Shown: in pieces, positions 49,947 through 59,549 of the stretch
Layout: each line of letters starts with the position of its first letter
Numbering within the stretch: the first letter of the stretch is position 1
Assembly: GCA_903940225.1 (NCBI GenBank)
Contig: CAJAKC010000007.1
Coordinates: 28,108 to 92,107, forward strand
Length of the DNA stretch: 64,000 bases
Source of the DNA: an uncultured Microbacteriaceae bacterium
GTDB taxonomy: Bacteria; Actinomycetota; Actinomycetes; Actinomycetales; Microbacteriaceae
Direction of reading: 5' to 3'
Position numbers and translations under genes: made by a program
The notes under the pieces: generated by a model
Seen by the model: only the letters and a program-made list of their open reading frames with translations
The model's database searches: none
What the model was told of the DNA's origin: nothing

Positions 49947-50711
49947 CTAGTTGGTGAAATAGCCGACGTCGCCGACGAGACGTGTGTTGTCGGCGGGGAC
50001 GGGCTCAACCGCCGCGCGGGCGATTTCGGCGGCGAATTCCTCAACGTTGTACAACTTCCCCACCGCTTGCTTTCGAGATTCAATGGTGCCGGGATTGGCT
50101 CTATCGAGCAGGGTCGCCGTTACGGTTCCCTCAATCATGTCTGCGGAGACAACGACGAAGCCGATGCCATCGGCCTCGAGTCCAGGGATCAGCTCTCTCA
50201 GGGCGTCTTCGCCCGCGCGTTTCGAGAGCGCGACGGGCAGATATTCGGGCATGGTGTCGACGGTGCGAATGAAGTGTGCCTGGTGACTGGTAACGAAAAC
50301 CACACGCGAACCCTCGTGCAACAGCGGCCGCAACGTCGTGAGCAGGTTCACCTGCGCGTCACGGTTGAGGCGCATCGCGTAGTCCTCACCCTTCCCCGCT
50401 TCCATCCCGCCCGACGCGTTGAGAACGAGGATGTCCAATTGTCCGAATTCGGTTTCGAGAGTGTGGCGCAGACTCGCAATGGTGTCGTAATCGGTCAGGT
50501 CAGCGCCGACGACGATGGCGTCGCCACCGTTTTCGCGAATTCCGGCCGCCACCTTCTCGGCGCGAACGGCCTTGTCACGGTAGTTGATCGCGACGCGGGC
50601 ACCGGCTTCGGCAAAAAATCCGACCGTATCGGCGCCAATTCCGCGGGACGAACCCGTCACGAATGCGGTCTTTCCCGCAAGTTGTCCTGGCTTCAAAGGG
50701 TTGTGGCTCAT
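49947..50711 (-). CDS. SDR-family oxidoreductase (atypical active site)
   Basis: TGSSRGIG cofactor motif, LNASGG; Tyr displaced relative to YxxxK. Confidence 0.82.
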   Translation of the reverse strand: MSHNPLKPGQLAGKTAFVTGSSRGIGADTVGFFAEAGARVAINYRDKAVRAEKVAAGIRENGGDAIVVGADLTDYDTIASLRHTLETEFGQLDILVLNASGGMEAGKGEDYAMRLNRDAQVNLLTTLRPLLHEGSRVVFVTSHQAHFIRTVDTMPEYLPVALSKRAGEDALRELIPGLEADGIGFVVVSADMIEGTVTATLLDRANPGTIESRKQAVGKLYNVEEFAAEIARAAVEPVPADNTRLVGDVGYFTN

Positions 50712-50754
50712 GGGACAACACTAACAACCAAACCGACCGTGATACCGTTCCCCC

Positions 50755-51504
50755 GTGACGTTTCGAGCCGATGCGATGGCCTTTTTCGGGGGCCCCAGGC
50801 CCCGCGTGTTCGCACACCGAGGACTGCACACGAACTACCCCGAGAACTCTCGAGGCGCGTTTCGAGCGGCCGTCGACGCGGGAGTGACCTACATCGAAAC
50901 CGATGTTGTAGCGTCGCGTGACGGGATTGCGATGATTTGCCATGACCTGGACCTCGACCGAGTCGCCGGTATCCGAGCCGCGGTGGGTGACTTATCCGCA
51001 GCGGAACTGGCCAAGGTTGACCTCGGTGGCGAAGGATTCATCACCCTGCGTCAGGCGCTCGTGGAATTTCCGACGACTCGATTCAACATCGATGTCAAAG
51101 ACCCACGCGCCATCGCGGACGTCACTGCATCGATTCGTGATGCATCGGCGCCCGACCGCGTGTTGGTTTCCTCGTTTTCCGCGGCACGGCGACGCGCGGC
51201 GCTCGCCGACCTTCCCGGCGTCGCATCCAGTGCATCGTCCACCGAGTTCGTGCGCATCTTCGCCGCTGTCCGACTAGGGCTCACTCCCCCGCTCCCCCGC
51301 ATTCAGGCGCTGCAGATTCCGTCCTCGGTTAACGGAATCCCCACTGTCACTCGCGCGCTGCTCGAGCGTTACCACCGACTCGGACTGGAAGTTCACGTCT
51401 GGACGATCAACGACGAGTCGGAAATCCGCCGGCTCGTGGAGCTCGGCGTTGATGGAATAGTGTCCGATCGCGCCGACATCGCCCTGCGCGCCATCGCTTC
51501 ATAG
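50755..51504 (+). CDS. Glycerophosphodiester phosphodiesterase
   Basis: FAHRGLHTNYPENS, YIETDVVASRDGIAMICHDLDLDR, VWTIND. Confidence 0.92.
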   Translation: MTFRADAMAFFGGPRPRVFAHRGLHTNYPENSRGAFRAAVDAGVTYIETDVVASRDGIAMICHDLDLDRVAGIRAAVGDLSAAELAKVDLGGEGFITLRQALVEFPTTRFNIDVKDPRAIADVTASIRDASAPDRVLVSSFSAARRRAALADLPGVASSASSTEFVRIFAAVRLGLTPPLPRIQALQIPSSVNGIPTVTRALLERYHRLGLEVHVWTINDESEIRRLVELGVDGIVSDRADIALRAIAS

Positions 51505-51587
51505 CCAATTCAGGGGCATTTCAGGGGAATAAACCAGTGCCGAGGTGTCTTCTAGAGGTGAGGACAGACGTCCGAAGGAGGCACAAG

Positions 51588-51965
51588 ATGAGTGAAAAGC
51601 GATTGCGCGGTACGCGCCTCGGGGCGACAAGTCTCGAAACAGAAGAAGGCGTTGAGTTCGTTGCCACGCAGACAATCACGTTCCGAACCGACGACGGTGA
51701 AGAGTTTCAGGTGCGGTTCATGGAGGGCGTCGACCTTCCCTACAACTGGAATTCTCCCCACACCGCCAAATCCGGGCGTCGACTCGACGCCAAAGGCAAT
51801 CCCGTCCAAGGGGTTGACCCCAATGCGCCGTCAGCCCCCAACCCGACCGTCACTCACTGGGAACAGCTAATGAAACGTCGCACGATCGATGAACTCGAAT
51901 TGATTCTCGCTGAGCGACGGGCTGCAATGCGCGCCGCCGGTGAATTCAACAGCAAAGCGGCCTAA
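51588..51965 (+). CDS. rbpA: RNA polymerase-binding protein RbpA (zinc-less form)
   Basis: LRGTRLGATSLETEEGVE...YRTDDGEEF-like core (FRTDDGEEFQVRF), THWEQLMKRRTIDELELIL; ATG at 51588. Confidence 0.9.
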   Translation: MSEKRLRGTRLGATSLETEEGVEFVATQTITFRTDDGEEFQVRFMEGVDLPYNWNSPHTAKSGRRLDAKGNPVQGVDPNAPSAPNPTVTHWEQLMKRRTIDELELILAERRAAMRAAGEFNSKAA

Positions 51966-52678
51966 CGCCTCCGCAGCCCTGTAAACGCCCACACCGTGAT
52001 GCGCCACAGGGCTTCGAGCACAATTCCGATGTGCATCTTCGAGACTCCCGCTTCACGTTCGCGAAAGATGATGGGGTGTTCAACGATGGTGGCTCCGGTT
52101 GCCTCGATGCGCTTTGCGATCTCGATTTGGAAGCAATAGCCGCTCGACGCGATTGTCGAAAGGTCCAGTTCGCGCAACGCGTCGGCGCGCATCACTCGAA
52201 ACCCAGCCGTCAGGTCGTGGATTCGAGAGCGCAGAACCGAACGCGCATAAGCGTTGCCGGTCCGTGAAATCGCTTCGCGGAATCGACTCCACCCGGCGAT
52301 CGCGCCGCCGTGCACCCAACGAGAACCGATGACGAGAGCGGCATCGGAGTGTTGGGCGATGTCGACGAGAGTTGCCAATACTGCCGGGTCGTGGGATCCG
52401 TCCGCATCCATTTCCGCGATCCACTCGTAGTCGCGCTCAAACGCCCAGCGGAACCCCGCGATGTATGCGGGCCCGAGTCCTGCTTTTGCGCTTCGGTGCA
52501 GAGTGAACACGTGCGCGTCGGATTCCGAAATGGCGTCGGCCAGTTTTCCTGTCCCGTCGGGCGATGCGTCATCAACGACGAGGATTTCGATATCGGACGA
52601 CCTGCGGACCCGTTCAACGATGGACGCGAGGTTTTCGATTTCGTTGTAGGTCGGAATGATGACGAGCGATCTACTCAT
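51962..52678 (-). CDS. Polyprenol monophosphomannose synthase (GT2, DPM1-like)
   Basis: VIIPTYNEIENL, VVDDASPDGT, MDADGSHDP; ATG at 52678. Confidence 0.9.
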   Translation of the reverse strand: MSRSLVIIPTYNEIENLASIVERVRRSSDIEILVVDDASPDGTGKLADAISESDAHVFTLHRSAKAGLGPAYIAGFRWAFERDYEWIAEMDADGSHDPAVLATLVDIAQHSDAALVIGSRWVHGGAIAGWSRFREAISRTGNAYARSVLRSRIHDLTAGFRVMRADALRELDLSTIASSGYCFQIEIAKRIEATGATIVEHPIIFREREAGVSKMHIGIVLEALWRITVWAFTGLRRR

Positions 52679-54185
52679 CGTTACCGAATCGACGTGTGAT
52701 GAATGGCGCGAACATCGGCACAATTCCGCTGAGAATGAGAGCCCACTCGAGGGGCAACCCAATAATCGACGCTGGAGTCACCACGGTCGACAACGGCACA
52801 TCGGCAACCATTACTCCCGGTTCGAACGCGGTCAGTCGGTCGATGTCGGTGCCGTCCGGTGCGACGATGGCGCTGACGCCGACAGTGGAGGTGTTGACAA
52901 CCGCGCGACCGGTTTCTACTGCGCGCATGCGGGCGATTTCCAGTTGTTGGATGCCTTCGTCGGTGCGACCGAAATCGGAATTGTTTGTTGGCGCGATGAT
53001 CACGTTTCCGCCCTGGGCGAGGATGGAGCGAAACAGACCGTCGTCGATGATGTCGAAGCAGATGGAGATTCCCGCTCGAACTTCGCCGAACTCGAAGATG
53101 GGGTCACGCGTCCCCTTGGTGTAATCACGCGGGACCATGTCGAACAGGTCGGGCGCTAAGGGATAAAAGAATTCCCGCTGGGGCAGGTATTCGGCAAACG
53201 GGACGGGATTGACTTTGTCGTATTGGTCAACGGCTCCCTTTCCCGCCTCCCACATCAGGGCCGAGTTGAAGGTTTCATCGCCGATCGCGGTCAGCGTGCC
53301 GAAGATAAACGGCGCGTCGGTTTCAGTCGAGATGAGGTCGGCCAAATCCGCAACGCGCTGGTCTTCGGCGGGATTGATGTCCATCGCGTTTTCCGGCCAA
53401 ACAACAACGTCGACCTTTCCAATGGACACAGCGTTCATCGCGTCAAAGTGTTTCTGAATCGCGTCTCCCTGACGTGCGCTGGAAAACAGCGACGAGTCGC
53501 TATTGCCTTGAACCGCGGCAACCCGGAACGAACCGCTGGGTGCGTTCACGAGAAGCGCATACGGAATGGGTAGCAACGCGGCCAGAGCGGCAACAACCCC
53601 GGCAACGCGCACAATGATGTCGCGGCGCGACCCGCCCCACTGAACCACGAGGACAACGGCGACGGTGGCCATGCACAGCACCGCGGTTGCACCCGTCATT
53701 CCGAACAGCGTTGCGAGGTAGCGGAGCGGTGTTTCAGACTGGCTCTGGCTGACGCGCGCCCAACCGAAACCGTCCCACGGCCACTGGGCAATGATCGCTT
53801 CGCGCGCGGTCCATGCGGCGGCGACGAGGAAACTCGCCGACAGAACTCCTCGCACGGACCGCAGATTGAGCCGGTCGGCAGCTCGCCATGCGGCGACGAG
53901 CAACATGCCACCAACGGCGAAGAAAACAGCTTCGGCAAGGACTAGGGCAAGCCACGGAACGACACCGAGGTACATCGTCAACCACCGCACAACGCTGCCA
54001 AAATAAGCGAAACCGACGGCAAAGCCGATGAGCGCGCCCCTCGGCAGTGTGGTTCCGCGGAATGCAAACAGCGTCATCGGGAGGCCGATCAACATGAGAA
54101 TACCAATTCCCGGTTGCGGAAATGCGAGGCTCGACACGATGGCACCGGCCACGGCCACGAGCAGTCGCGACAACATCGATTTCAC
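52671..54185 (-). CDS. lnt: Apolipoprotein N-acyltransferase
   Basis: N-terminal TM segments and nitrilase domain (WPENAMDINP, YDKVNPVPFAEYLP, GISICFDIIDD). Confidence 0.9.
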   Translation of the reverse strand: MKSMLSRLLVAVAGAIVSSLAFPQPGIGILMLIGLPMTLFAFRGTTLPRGALIGFAVGFAYFGSVVRWLTMYLGVVPWLALVLAEAVFFAVGGMLLVAAWRAADRLNLRSVRGVLSASFLVAAAWTAREAIIAQWPWDGFGWARVSQSQSETPLRYLATLFGMTGATAVLCMATVAVVLVVQWGGSRRDIIVRVAGVVAALAALLPIPYALLVNAPSGSFRVAAVQGNSDSSLFSSARQGDAIQKHFDAMNAVSIGKVDVVVWPENAMDINPAEDQRVADLADLISTETDAPFIFGTLTAIGDETFNSALMWEAGKGAVDQYDKVNPVPFAEYLPQREFFYPLAPDLFDMVPRDYTKGTRDPIFEFGEVRAGISICFDIIDDGLFRSILAQGGNVIIAPTNNSDFGRTDEGIQQLEIARMRAVETGRAVVNTSTVGVSAIVAPDGTDIDRLTAFEPGVMVADVPLSTVVTPASIIGLPLEWALILSGIVPMFAPFITRRFGNDE

Positions 54186-54202
54186 GGTTTCAGCCTAAAC
54201 GG

Positions 54203-56554
54203 TTAGAGCGACGCTGAATCGGCGACGATGCCGCGGCGGATGAGCGGAATGGTGGCTCGAGCGATTTCCGCTAGACCGGTAGGTGCAACGTGCGCTATTT
54301 GGTCGAGCGAGTCGATGACTTGCTTTGCCCAGCGAACGAAGTCGCCTCCCGCAAGCGAACATTCCTTGAGCACGTCGTCGAGTCGCTGACCCTTCGCCCA
54401 TCGATGCATTCCCAGGGCCAATCCGTAGGCGAGCGGAGGTGTGACCTCGAGATCTTCACTTTCTTCGGCTGAGTTGATGTCATCCCAAACGTGTTCCATC
54501 GCGGTGGTGATCGCCAAGAAGTCGCCCTTGGGAATTCGCCGCTGCATGTCGACGTCATCGTCGCGTCGCGCTTCGTAGAGGGCTGTTGACAATACGGCGG
54601 CAAGCATCGGCCCGTCAAGGTCATCCCAAAGGCCTCGACGCAGGCATTCGGCGACCAGCAAATCGCGCTCACCGTAAATGCGTTGCAGCGAGACGCCAGC
54701 GGCGGTCAGCGTGTAGTCGTCGTCGGCGGGAATGAGGTAGCCGTTTCGCTCGAGAATGCGGCAGACGCGGTCGAAGATGCTGGCGATTGCGCCGGTCTTG
54801 GAACGGATCTGGTTCGCCATCCGGTCGGTTTGGCTCTGAAGTTTCCAAAACCGTTCCCCCCACCGCGCGTGCTTTTCGCGCTCGGGGCAGGTGTGACAGT
54901 TGTGCTTGCGCAATTGCGCGCGCAAACGCTCAATCTGGTCCGCGCGCTTCTTTTGCACCGCGTGCGGGGTGTGACTGCCCCGATTCGATTTGCCTTCAAG
55001 GTCGGTGATTTCGCGACGAATTCGCGAATACTCTCGGAAGTCCCCGAGATGACAATCCATTGCCTCGGCGTATTGCGTGAGCGAGCTCTGGTTGCCTTTG
55101 ACAGTTTGCGCCATGTCCACCACGGCACTGTCCGCCTGAAATTGGGCGAAAGACCGCTCAAGAATCTCGCGCGCTTCTCCCCTGCCGTATCGGTCAATCA
55201 GGTTGACCGCCATGTTGTACGTCGGGCGAAAACTCGAATACAACGGGTAGGCGCGGCGCGATGCCAACATCCCCAGCGCATGCGGGTTCATGCCGTCGCG
55301 CCAGAGAATGATCGAGTGCCCCTCGACGTCGATGCCCCGACGACCCGCGCGACCCGTCAGTTGTGTGTACTCCCCCGGCGTGATGGCGACGCGAGACTCG
55401 CCGTTGAACTTGTCCAACTTGTCTAAAACGACGCTGTGGGCCGGCATGTTGATTCCCAGAGCAAGCGTTTCGGTCGCAAAGATCAGTTTCACGAGCTTGC
55501 GGCGGAAAAGGTGTTCGACGGTCTCCTTGAACACCGGAATGAGTCCGGCGTGGTGCGCAGCGACACCCGCGAGGAGGGAATCTTCCCACTCGTTGAAACC
55601 CAGTGACGACAGGTCATCGCCTGACAGGTGTGCGGTGCGTTGCTCAATCGCCTCGTGAATCTCGCGCCGCTCCTCGGGAGTTGTCAAAACCGTGTCCGAG
55701 AAGAGTACGTCGCGGACGGCGTTGTCACACCCGATGCGGGAGAAGACGAAATAGATGGCGGGCAGCATCGAGTGTTGCTTGAGCGCTCGAGCGACCTGAA
55801 TCGGGGCGGTTCGGTTGCCGCCACCCTGTCGAAAGCCGCGTCGCCCCTGGTGACCCCTCGACTGACCGCGACCCAAACCCTCGATGTCGCGATGAATGCG
55901 CGGCGGATTCTGAAACTCGCCTCCCGGTTCGAAGAGTTCGTAGAGATCCCCACGAGCATAAACGTGCTGAAACAGGGGAACGGGTCGATCTTCGGACACG
56001 ATGATGTCCGTCTGACCACGCACAACCCCCAGCCACTCGCCGAACTCTTCGGCATTGGAAACGGTCGCGGAAAGGGATACCAGCGTGACGCTTTGCGGGA
56101 GGTGGAGAATGACCTCCTCCCACACCGGTCCGCGAAACTTGTCGGCAAGATAGTGAACCTCGTCCATGATGACAAAGCGGAGGTTCGTCAAGAGGTCGCT
56201 TTGTGCGTAGAGCATGTTGCGCAACACTTCGGTTGTCATGATGACAATGCGGGCGGTCGGGTTGATGCTCGTATCACCCGTCAACAGCCCAACCTGATCG
56301 GGCCCGTACACCGCGACCAGATCCTGAAACTTCTGGTTTGACAGCGCCTTCATCGGCGTGGTGTAAAACGTTTTGTCGTCGAGGTTTTGCTGCCCGAGGT
56401 ACACCGCGAAATCGGCGATTATCGTTTTTCCCGCTCCCGTCGGCGCGGCGACGAGGACACCGTGCCCAGCTTCTAGCGACCGGCAGGATTCGAGTTGGAA
56501 AGGGTCGAGGGGGAACGGCTGTGCGCGGCAGAATTCGTCGAGAACGACGCTCAC
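54203..56554 (-). CDS. DEAD/DEAH RNA helicase, HelY/Ski2-like
   Basis: APTGAGKTI, DEVHYLAD, SATVSN, QLTGRAGRRGID; C-terminal DSHCT-like region. Confidence 0.92.
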   Translation of the reverse strand: MSVVLDEFCRAQPFPLDPFQLESCRSLEAGHGVLVAAPTGAGKTIIADFAVYLGQQNLDDKTFYTTPMKALSNQKFQDLVAVYGPDQVGLLTGDTSINPTARIVIMTTEVLRNMLYAQSDLLTNLRFVIMDEVHYLADKFRGPVWEEVILHLPQSVTLVSLSATVSNAEEFGEWLGVVRGQTDIIVSEDRPVPLFQHVYARGDLYELFEPGGEFQNPPRIHRDIEGLGRGQSRGHQGRRGFRQGGGNRTAPIQVARALKQHSMLPAIYFVFSRIGCDNAVRDVLFSDTVLTTPEERREIHEAIEQRTAHLSGDDLSSLGFNEWEDSLLAGVAAHHAGLIPVFKETVEHLFRRKLVKLIFATETLALGINMPAHSVVLDKLDKFNGESRVAITPGEYTQLTGRAGRRGIDVEGHSIILWRDGMNPHALGMLASRRAYPLYSSFRPTYNMAVNLIDRYGRGEAREILERSFAQFQADSAVVDMAQTVKGNQSSLTQYAEAMDCHLGDFREYSRIRREITDLEGKSNRGSHTPHAVQKKRADQIERLRAQLRKHNCHTCPEREKHARWGERFWKLQSQTDRMANQIRSKTGAIASIFDRVCRILERNGYLIPADDDYTLTAAGVSLQRIYGERDLLVAECLRRGLWDDLDGPMLAAVLSTALYEARRDDDVDMQRRIPKGDFLAITTAMEHVWDDINSAEESEDLEVTPPLAYGLALGMHRWAKGQRLDDVLKECSLAGGDFVRWAKQVIDSLDQIAHVAPTGLAEIARATIPLIRRGIVADSASL

Positions 56555-57324
56555 GACAACGCCTCGAGCGCCTTTGCTTCTCGGCGAGCGAGTCGACGGT
56601 CATGGAGAACGGCGATGAACGCCGCGATGAAGTAGAGCGCGATCATGGGGATCGCCAGCAAGAACATCGAGAGGACGTCGGCGGCCGGCGTTGCCAACGC
56701 CGTGAACGTTGTGATGAGGACAATCGCCCAGCGCCACCCCTTGATGATGGCGCGTGCGGAGAGCACACGGGTGAAGTTCAGCAGGACGATGAAGACGGGG
56801 AGGACGAAACCAATCCCGATGGCCAGAATGAACTTGATCGAAAAATCGAGGTAGTACCGGGCGGTCAGCAGGGTCGTCGTTCCGTCCGGTGCGAATCCGG
56901 TCATCAGCTCGACGACGTGCGGGAACACCCACCAGCCAGCCAAACAACCGGCCAAAAAGAGCGGAACGGCGCTGCCCAGGAACCCGAGAATATACGCTTT
57001 CTCGCGCCGCACCAGTGCCGGGGTAACGAACGCCCAAACTTGCCACAACCAGAACGGACTGGTCAGCACGACTCCGACCGTCATCGAAATCGCCAGCTTG
57101 GTGTCGAATGCTTCCGAGATTGAGGTGTAGTTGATTTGTGCGAGTCGATGGCTCGTCGCCGCGACGGAGTCGAGGGGTGCACTCAACGCTGCCCAAACCT
57201 GGTCGGCGAGAAAGAAGCCACCAACAGCCGCGACGGCGACGACTGCCGCGGTGAGAAACAATCTGCGTCGAAACTCGACGAGGTGTTCCCCGAGCGACAT
57301 CCGCCCCTCGGGATTGCGCGCCAT
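56551..57324 (-). CDS. tatC: Sec-independent translocase TatC
   Basis: SLGEHLVEFRRRLF, multi-TM, adjacent tatA. Confidence 0.95.
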   Translation of the reverse strand: MARNPEGRMSLGEHLVEFRRRLFLTAAVVAVAAVGGFFLADQVWAALSAPLDSVAATSHRLAQINYTSISEAFDTKLAISMTVGVVLTSPFWLWQVWAFVTPALVRREKAYILGFLGSAVPLFLAGCLAGWWVFPHVVELMTGFAPDGTTTLLTARYYLDFSIKFILAIGIGFVLPVFIVLLNFTRVLSARAIIKGWRWAIVLITTFTALATPAADVLSMFLLAIPMIALYFIAAFIAVLHDRRLARREAKALEALS

Positions 57325-57326
57325 TG

Positions 57327-57506
57327 TTACTTGGCGGGCTTGTCAGTCGAGTCGTCGTCCGTTTGGTCGGACTTCATCTCGGAGCGGAAAATCTTGAGCG
57401 ACTGTCCGAGGCTCTTGGCGAGGCCGGGCAACTTGGGAGCGCCGAACACCAGCAGGATGACGACGAGCAGGATGAGAAAGTGCCATCCGTTGAGGTTCCC
57501 GAGCAT
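57327..57506 (-). CDS. tatA: Sec-independent translocase TatA (59 aa; below ORF-track cutoff)
   Basis: Hand translation: MLGNLNGWHFLILLVVILLVFGAPKLPGLAKSLGQSLKIFRSEMKSDQTDDDSTDKPAK*. Confidence 0.95.
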   Translation of the reverse strand: MLGNLNGWHFLILLVVILLVFGAPKLPGLAKSLGQSLKIFRSEMKSDQTDDDSTDKPAK

Positions 57507-57547
57507 GGTGGACTCCTTTGGTTTCGTTCGCGCTAAGTCTACGAGAT

Positions 57548-58534
57548 TTAGACCGAAGCGCGGTACGCCGACAGTGCGTCACGCGCAAAATCCGCGACCG
57601 TTTTGCGAACCTCGCTCGGGCCGGTGATTCGCGCAACACCGGACAGCACCGCGATCATGCGAATCGCGCTAGCCGAGTGAGTGAAGGGAATCGTCACTGT
57701 TTCGCGCTCCCCCGACTTGTCGGGCTTGTCGCCGGGTTGGCGGTAAGCCGCGATCAGTGGCGCCGCGGCGGAGTCGATCACGACGGTGACGTGCAGGTCG
57801 TCCTCGTGAGCATGAAACAGCGACCCAGACAGTGCCAGGGTGTCGATCGCGCGCGGTTCGACCGACTCGTCGGTGATGTCGAGGCGTTCAATCGAGTCAA
57901 GGTTGAAGGTGCGCATACCGTCACGCGTGAGACACCAGCCCGACAGGTACCGCTGACCGTTTTCGACATCTTGTCGGTATGGCTCCACGGTTCGTTCGGT
58001 TCGCTCTCCCTTGTTGTCTGTGTAGGTGAACCGCACGCACACACCCTTGTCTATCGCGTCCTGAATTGCGCTCGCTGTCGGATTATTCGTGTCGATCGCA
58101 ACAGCGAACACGTCGGTCGGATGGGTGCCGTCGTCACCGCGCAACTTGTCGATGAGCGTGTCAAATTCGGGCAAGCGTCGGTAGTGCGGGTGCGCCTTGA
58201 GCAGTTCGAGTCCGGCGAGGAACATCGCTTTTTGGCGTCCACCGAACGGTGCGGGGACCTGGAGAGCCTCGGCCACCGTGAGAATGACCGTTTTGTCGTC
58301 ATCCCATGAGTCCCAATCGATATTGAAGAGCTCGGTGTCGAAGTTGAGCCGCGCCTCGTTTGCGCCGCCGTCGCACGCAATGGCGATGATGGCGTCGCTG
58401 ACGCGTTGTTCGGGAACGCCAAATCGTTCGGCGATTTCCGTCACGTTCGTCACACCGCGTGCCAGCACGAACGGAACGATTGCGAGAAAGAGGTTGAGGC
58501 GATCGCGTGCACTGTCTCCCGGTGGCCTAGGCAT
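57548..58534 (-). CDS. pafC: WYL-domain regulator PafC
   Basis: HTH then WYL-type region (VCVRFTYTDNKGERTERTVEPYRQDVENGQRYLSGWCLTRDGMRTFNLDSIERLD); ATG at 58534. Confidence 0.85.
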   Translation of the reverse strand: MPRPPGDSARDRLNLFLAIVPFVLARGVTNVTEIAERFGVPEQRVSDAIIAIACDGGANEARLNFDTELFNIDWDSWDDDKTVILTVAEALQVPAPFGGRQKAMFLAGLELLKAHPHYRRLPEFDTLIDKLRGDDGTHPTDVFAVAIDTNNPTASAIQDAIDKGVCVRFTYTDNKGERTERTVEPYRQDVENGQRYLSGWCLTRDGMRTFNLDSIERLDITDESVEPRAIDTLALSGSLFHAHEDDLHVTVVIDSAAAPLIAAYRQPGDKPDKSGERETVTIPFTHSASAIRMIAVLSGVARITGPSEVRKTVADFARDALSAYRASV

Positions 58535-59492
58535 GGTCGGCCACCACTCGCTCGAGTCGCGCGATGACCCCGTCGCGCAGGGACTGTGGTTCGAGGGCAA
58601 TCGCTTCGGCACCGTATTCGCACAATTCGTCCGCAAAGACCGCTTCGTCCAGATAGTGAACCGTGTAGATGTCACCGTCGATGGCGGTACCTTCACGGTT
58701 TGCCAGTGCCACGGCCGCTTTGGTATTGGGCATGACACGAATGGTGGCCGTCAGTGACTGCCACAGTTCCGTCAGGTGTTGTGCGAAGTTTGTGCCTGCT
58801 CGAGGCTCCGGCGTGCGCAGGGCTGGCCCTGTTTTGACAACCTTGCCGACAATCCGACGGAGGAGGAACGTTCGTTCAGCATCGCGGTCGTGATCGAAGG
58901 CCAGAAGATGCCATCGACCGTCATAAATGGCCAGAGCGAGCGGTGAAACGCGACGCAGTTCGGGTTTCACTTGCCCCGGCTTGAGATAGGGAAACGCAAG
59001 GTCACTTCCACCAATGAGTGCATCCGCGACGACAGGGTAGGCAACATCTCGAGTGTCGATTCGGGGCGCATACGCTACGAGTTCAGGGTTCGCATCGACG
59101 TCGGCCGCAAGTAAACGCATCTTTGCTTCGCGGGCGTCGTTGGAGTGCGCGCTTTCCCGCCAGACTGCGCTCGCGGCGGTGAGGAGTGAAATTTCTGCGG
59201 GTGAGAACGTCAACGCTTCGTAATCGGACTCGGAAATCGAGTAGACGGCGTCCGCGGGGTTCTCGGGTTCGCTCGTCGTGAGTGGAATCCCCATCGACTT
59301 CAGTTCGTCTTTGTCGCGATCAAACTTCTTGTTGAGCGCGTCCGTCTGGCCTTTGGTGAGGTAATCCTCGCGGTATCCGCGCACGGTCTCAAAGATTTCT
59401 TGCTTCGACATTCCGCGTCGCGACGGGACCAACGCCAACAACAGGCAGAGCAGGCGTTCTTCCGCCGGCACGCTGTTATCGATGAGAGTCAC
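58527..59492 (-). CDS. pafB: WYL-domain regulator PafB
   Basis: HTH N-terminus and VSPLALAIYDGRWHLLAFDHDRDAERTFLLRRIVG; directly upstream of pafC. Confidence 0.85.
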   Translation of the reverse strand: MTLIDNSVPAEERLLCLLLALVPSRRGMSKQEIFETVRGYREDYLTKGQTDALNKKFDRDKDELKSMGIPLTTSEPENPADAVYSISESDYEALTFSPAEISLLTAASAVWRESAHSNDAREAKMRLLAADVDANPELVAYAPRIDTRDVAYPVVADALIGGSDLAFPYLKPGQVKPELRRVSPLALAIYDGRWHLLAFDHDRDAERTFLLRRIVGKVVKTGPALRTPEPRAGTNFAQHLTELWQSLTATIRVMPNTKAAVALANREGTAIDGDIYTVHYLDEAVFADELCEYGAEAIALEPQSLRDGVIARLERVVADHA

Positions 59493-59549
59493 ACGCTCAC
59501 TCTAATTGCCTCGGTCGCAGCACGCGGGACATTTCCTCGACGGCGAAAA

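Noticed and set aside
51524-51560. SigR/SigH-type promoter upstream of rbpA
   Set aside because: GGAAT is present, but no GTT lies at the usual 17-19 nt spacing.
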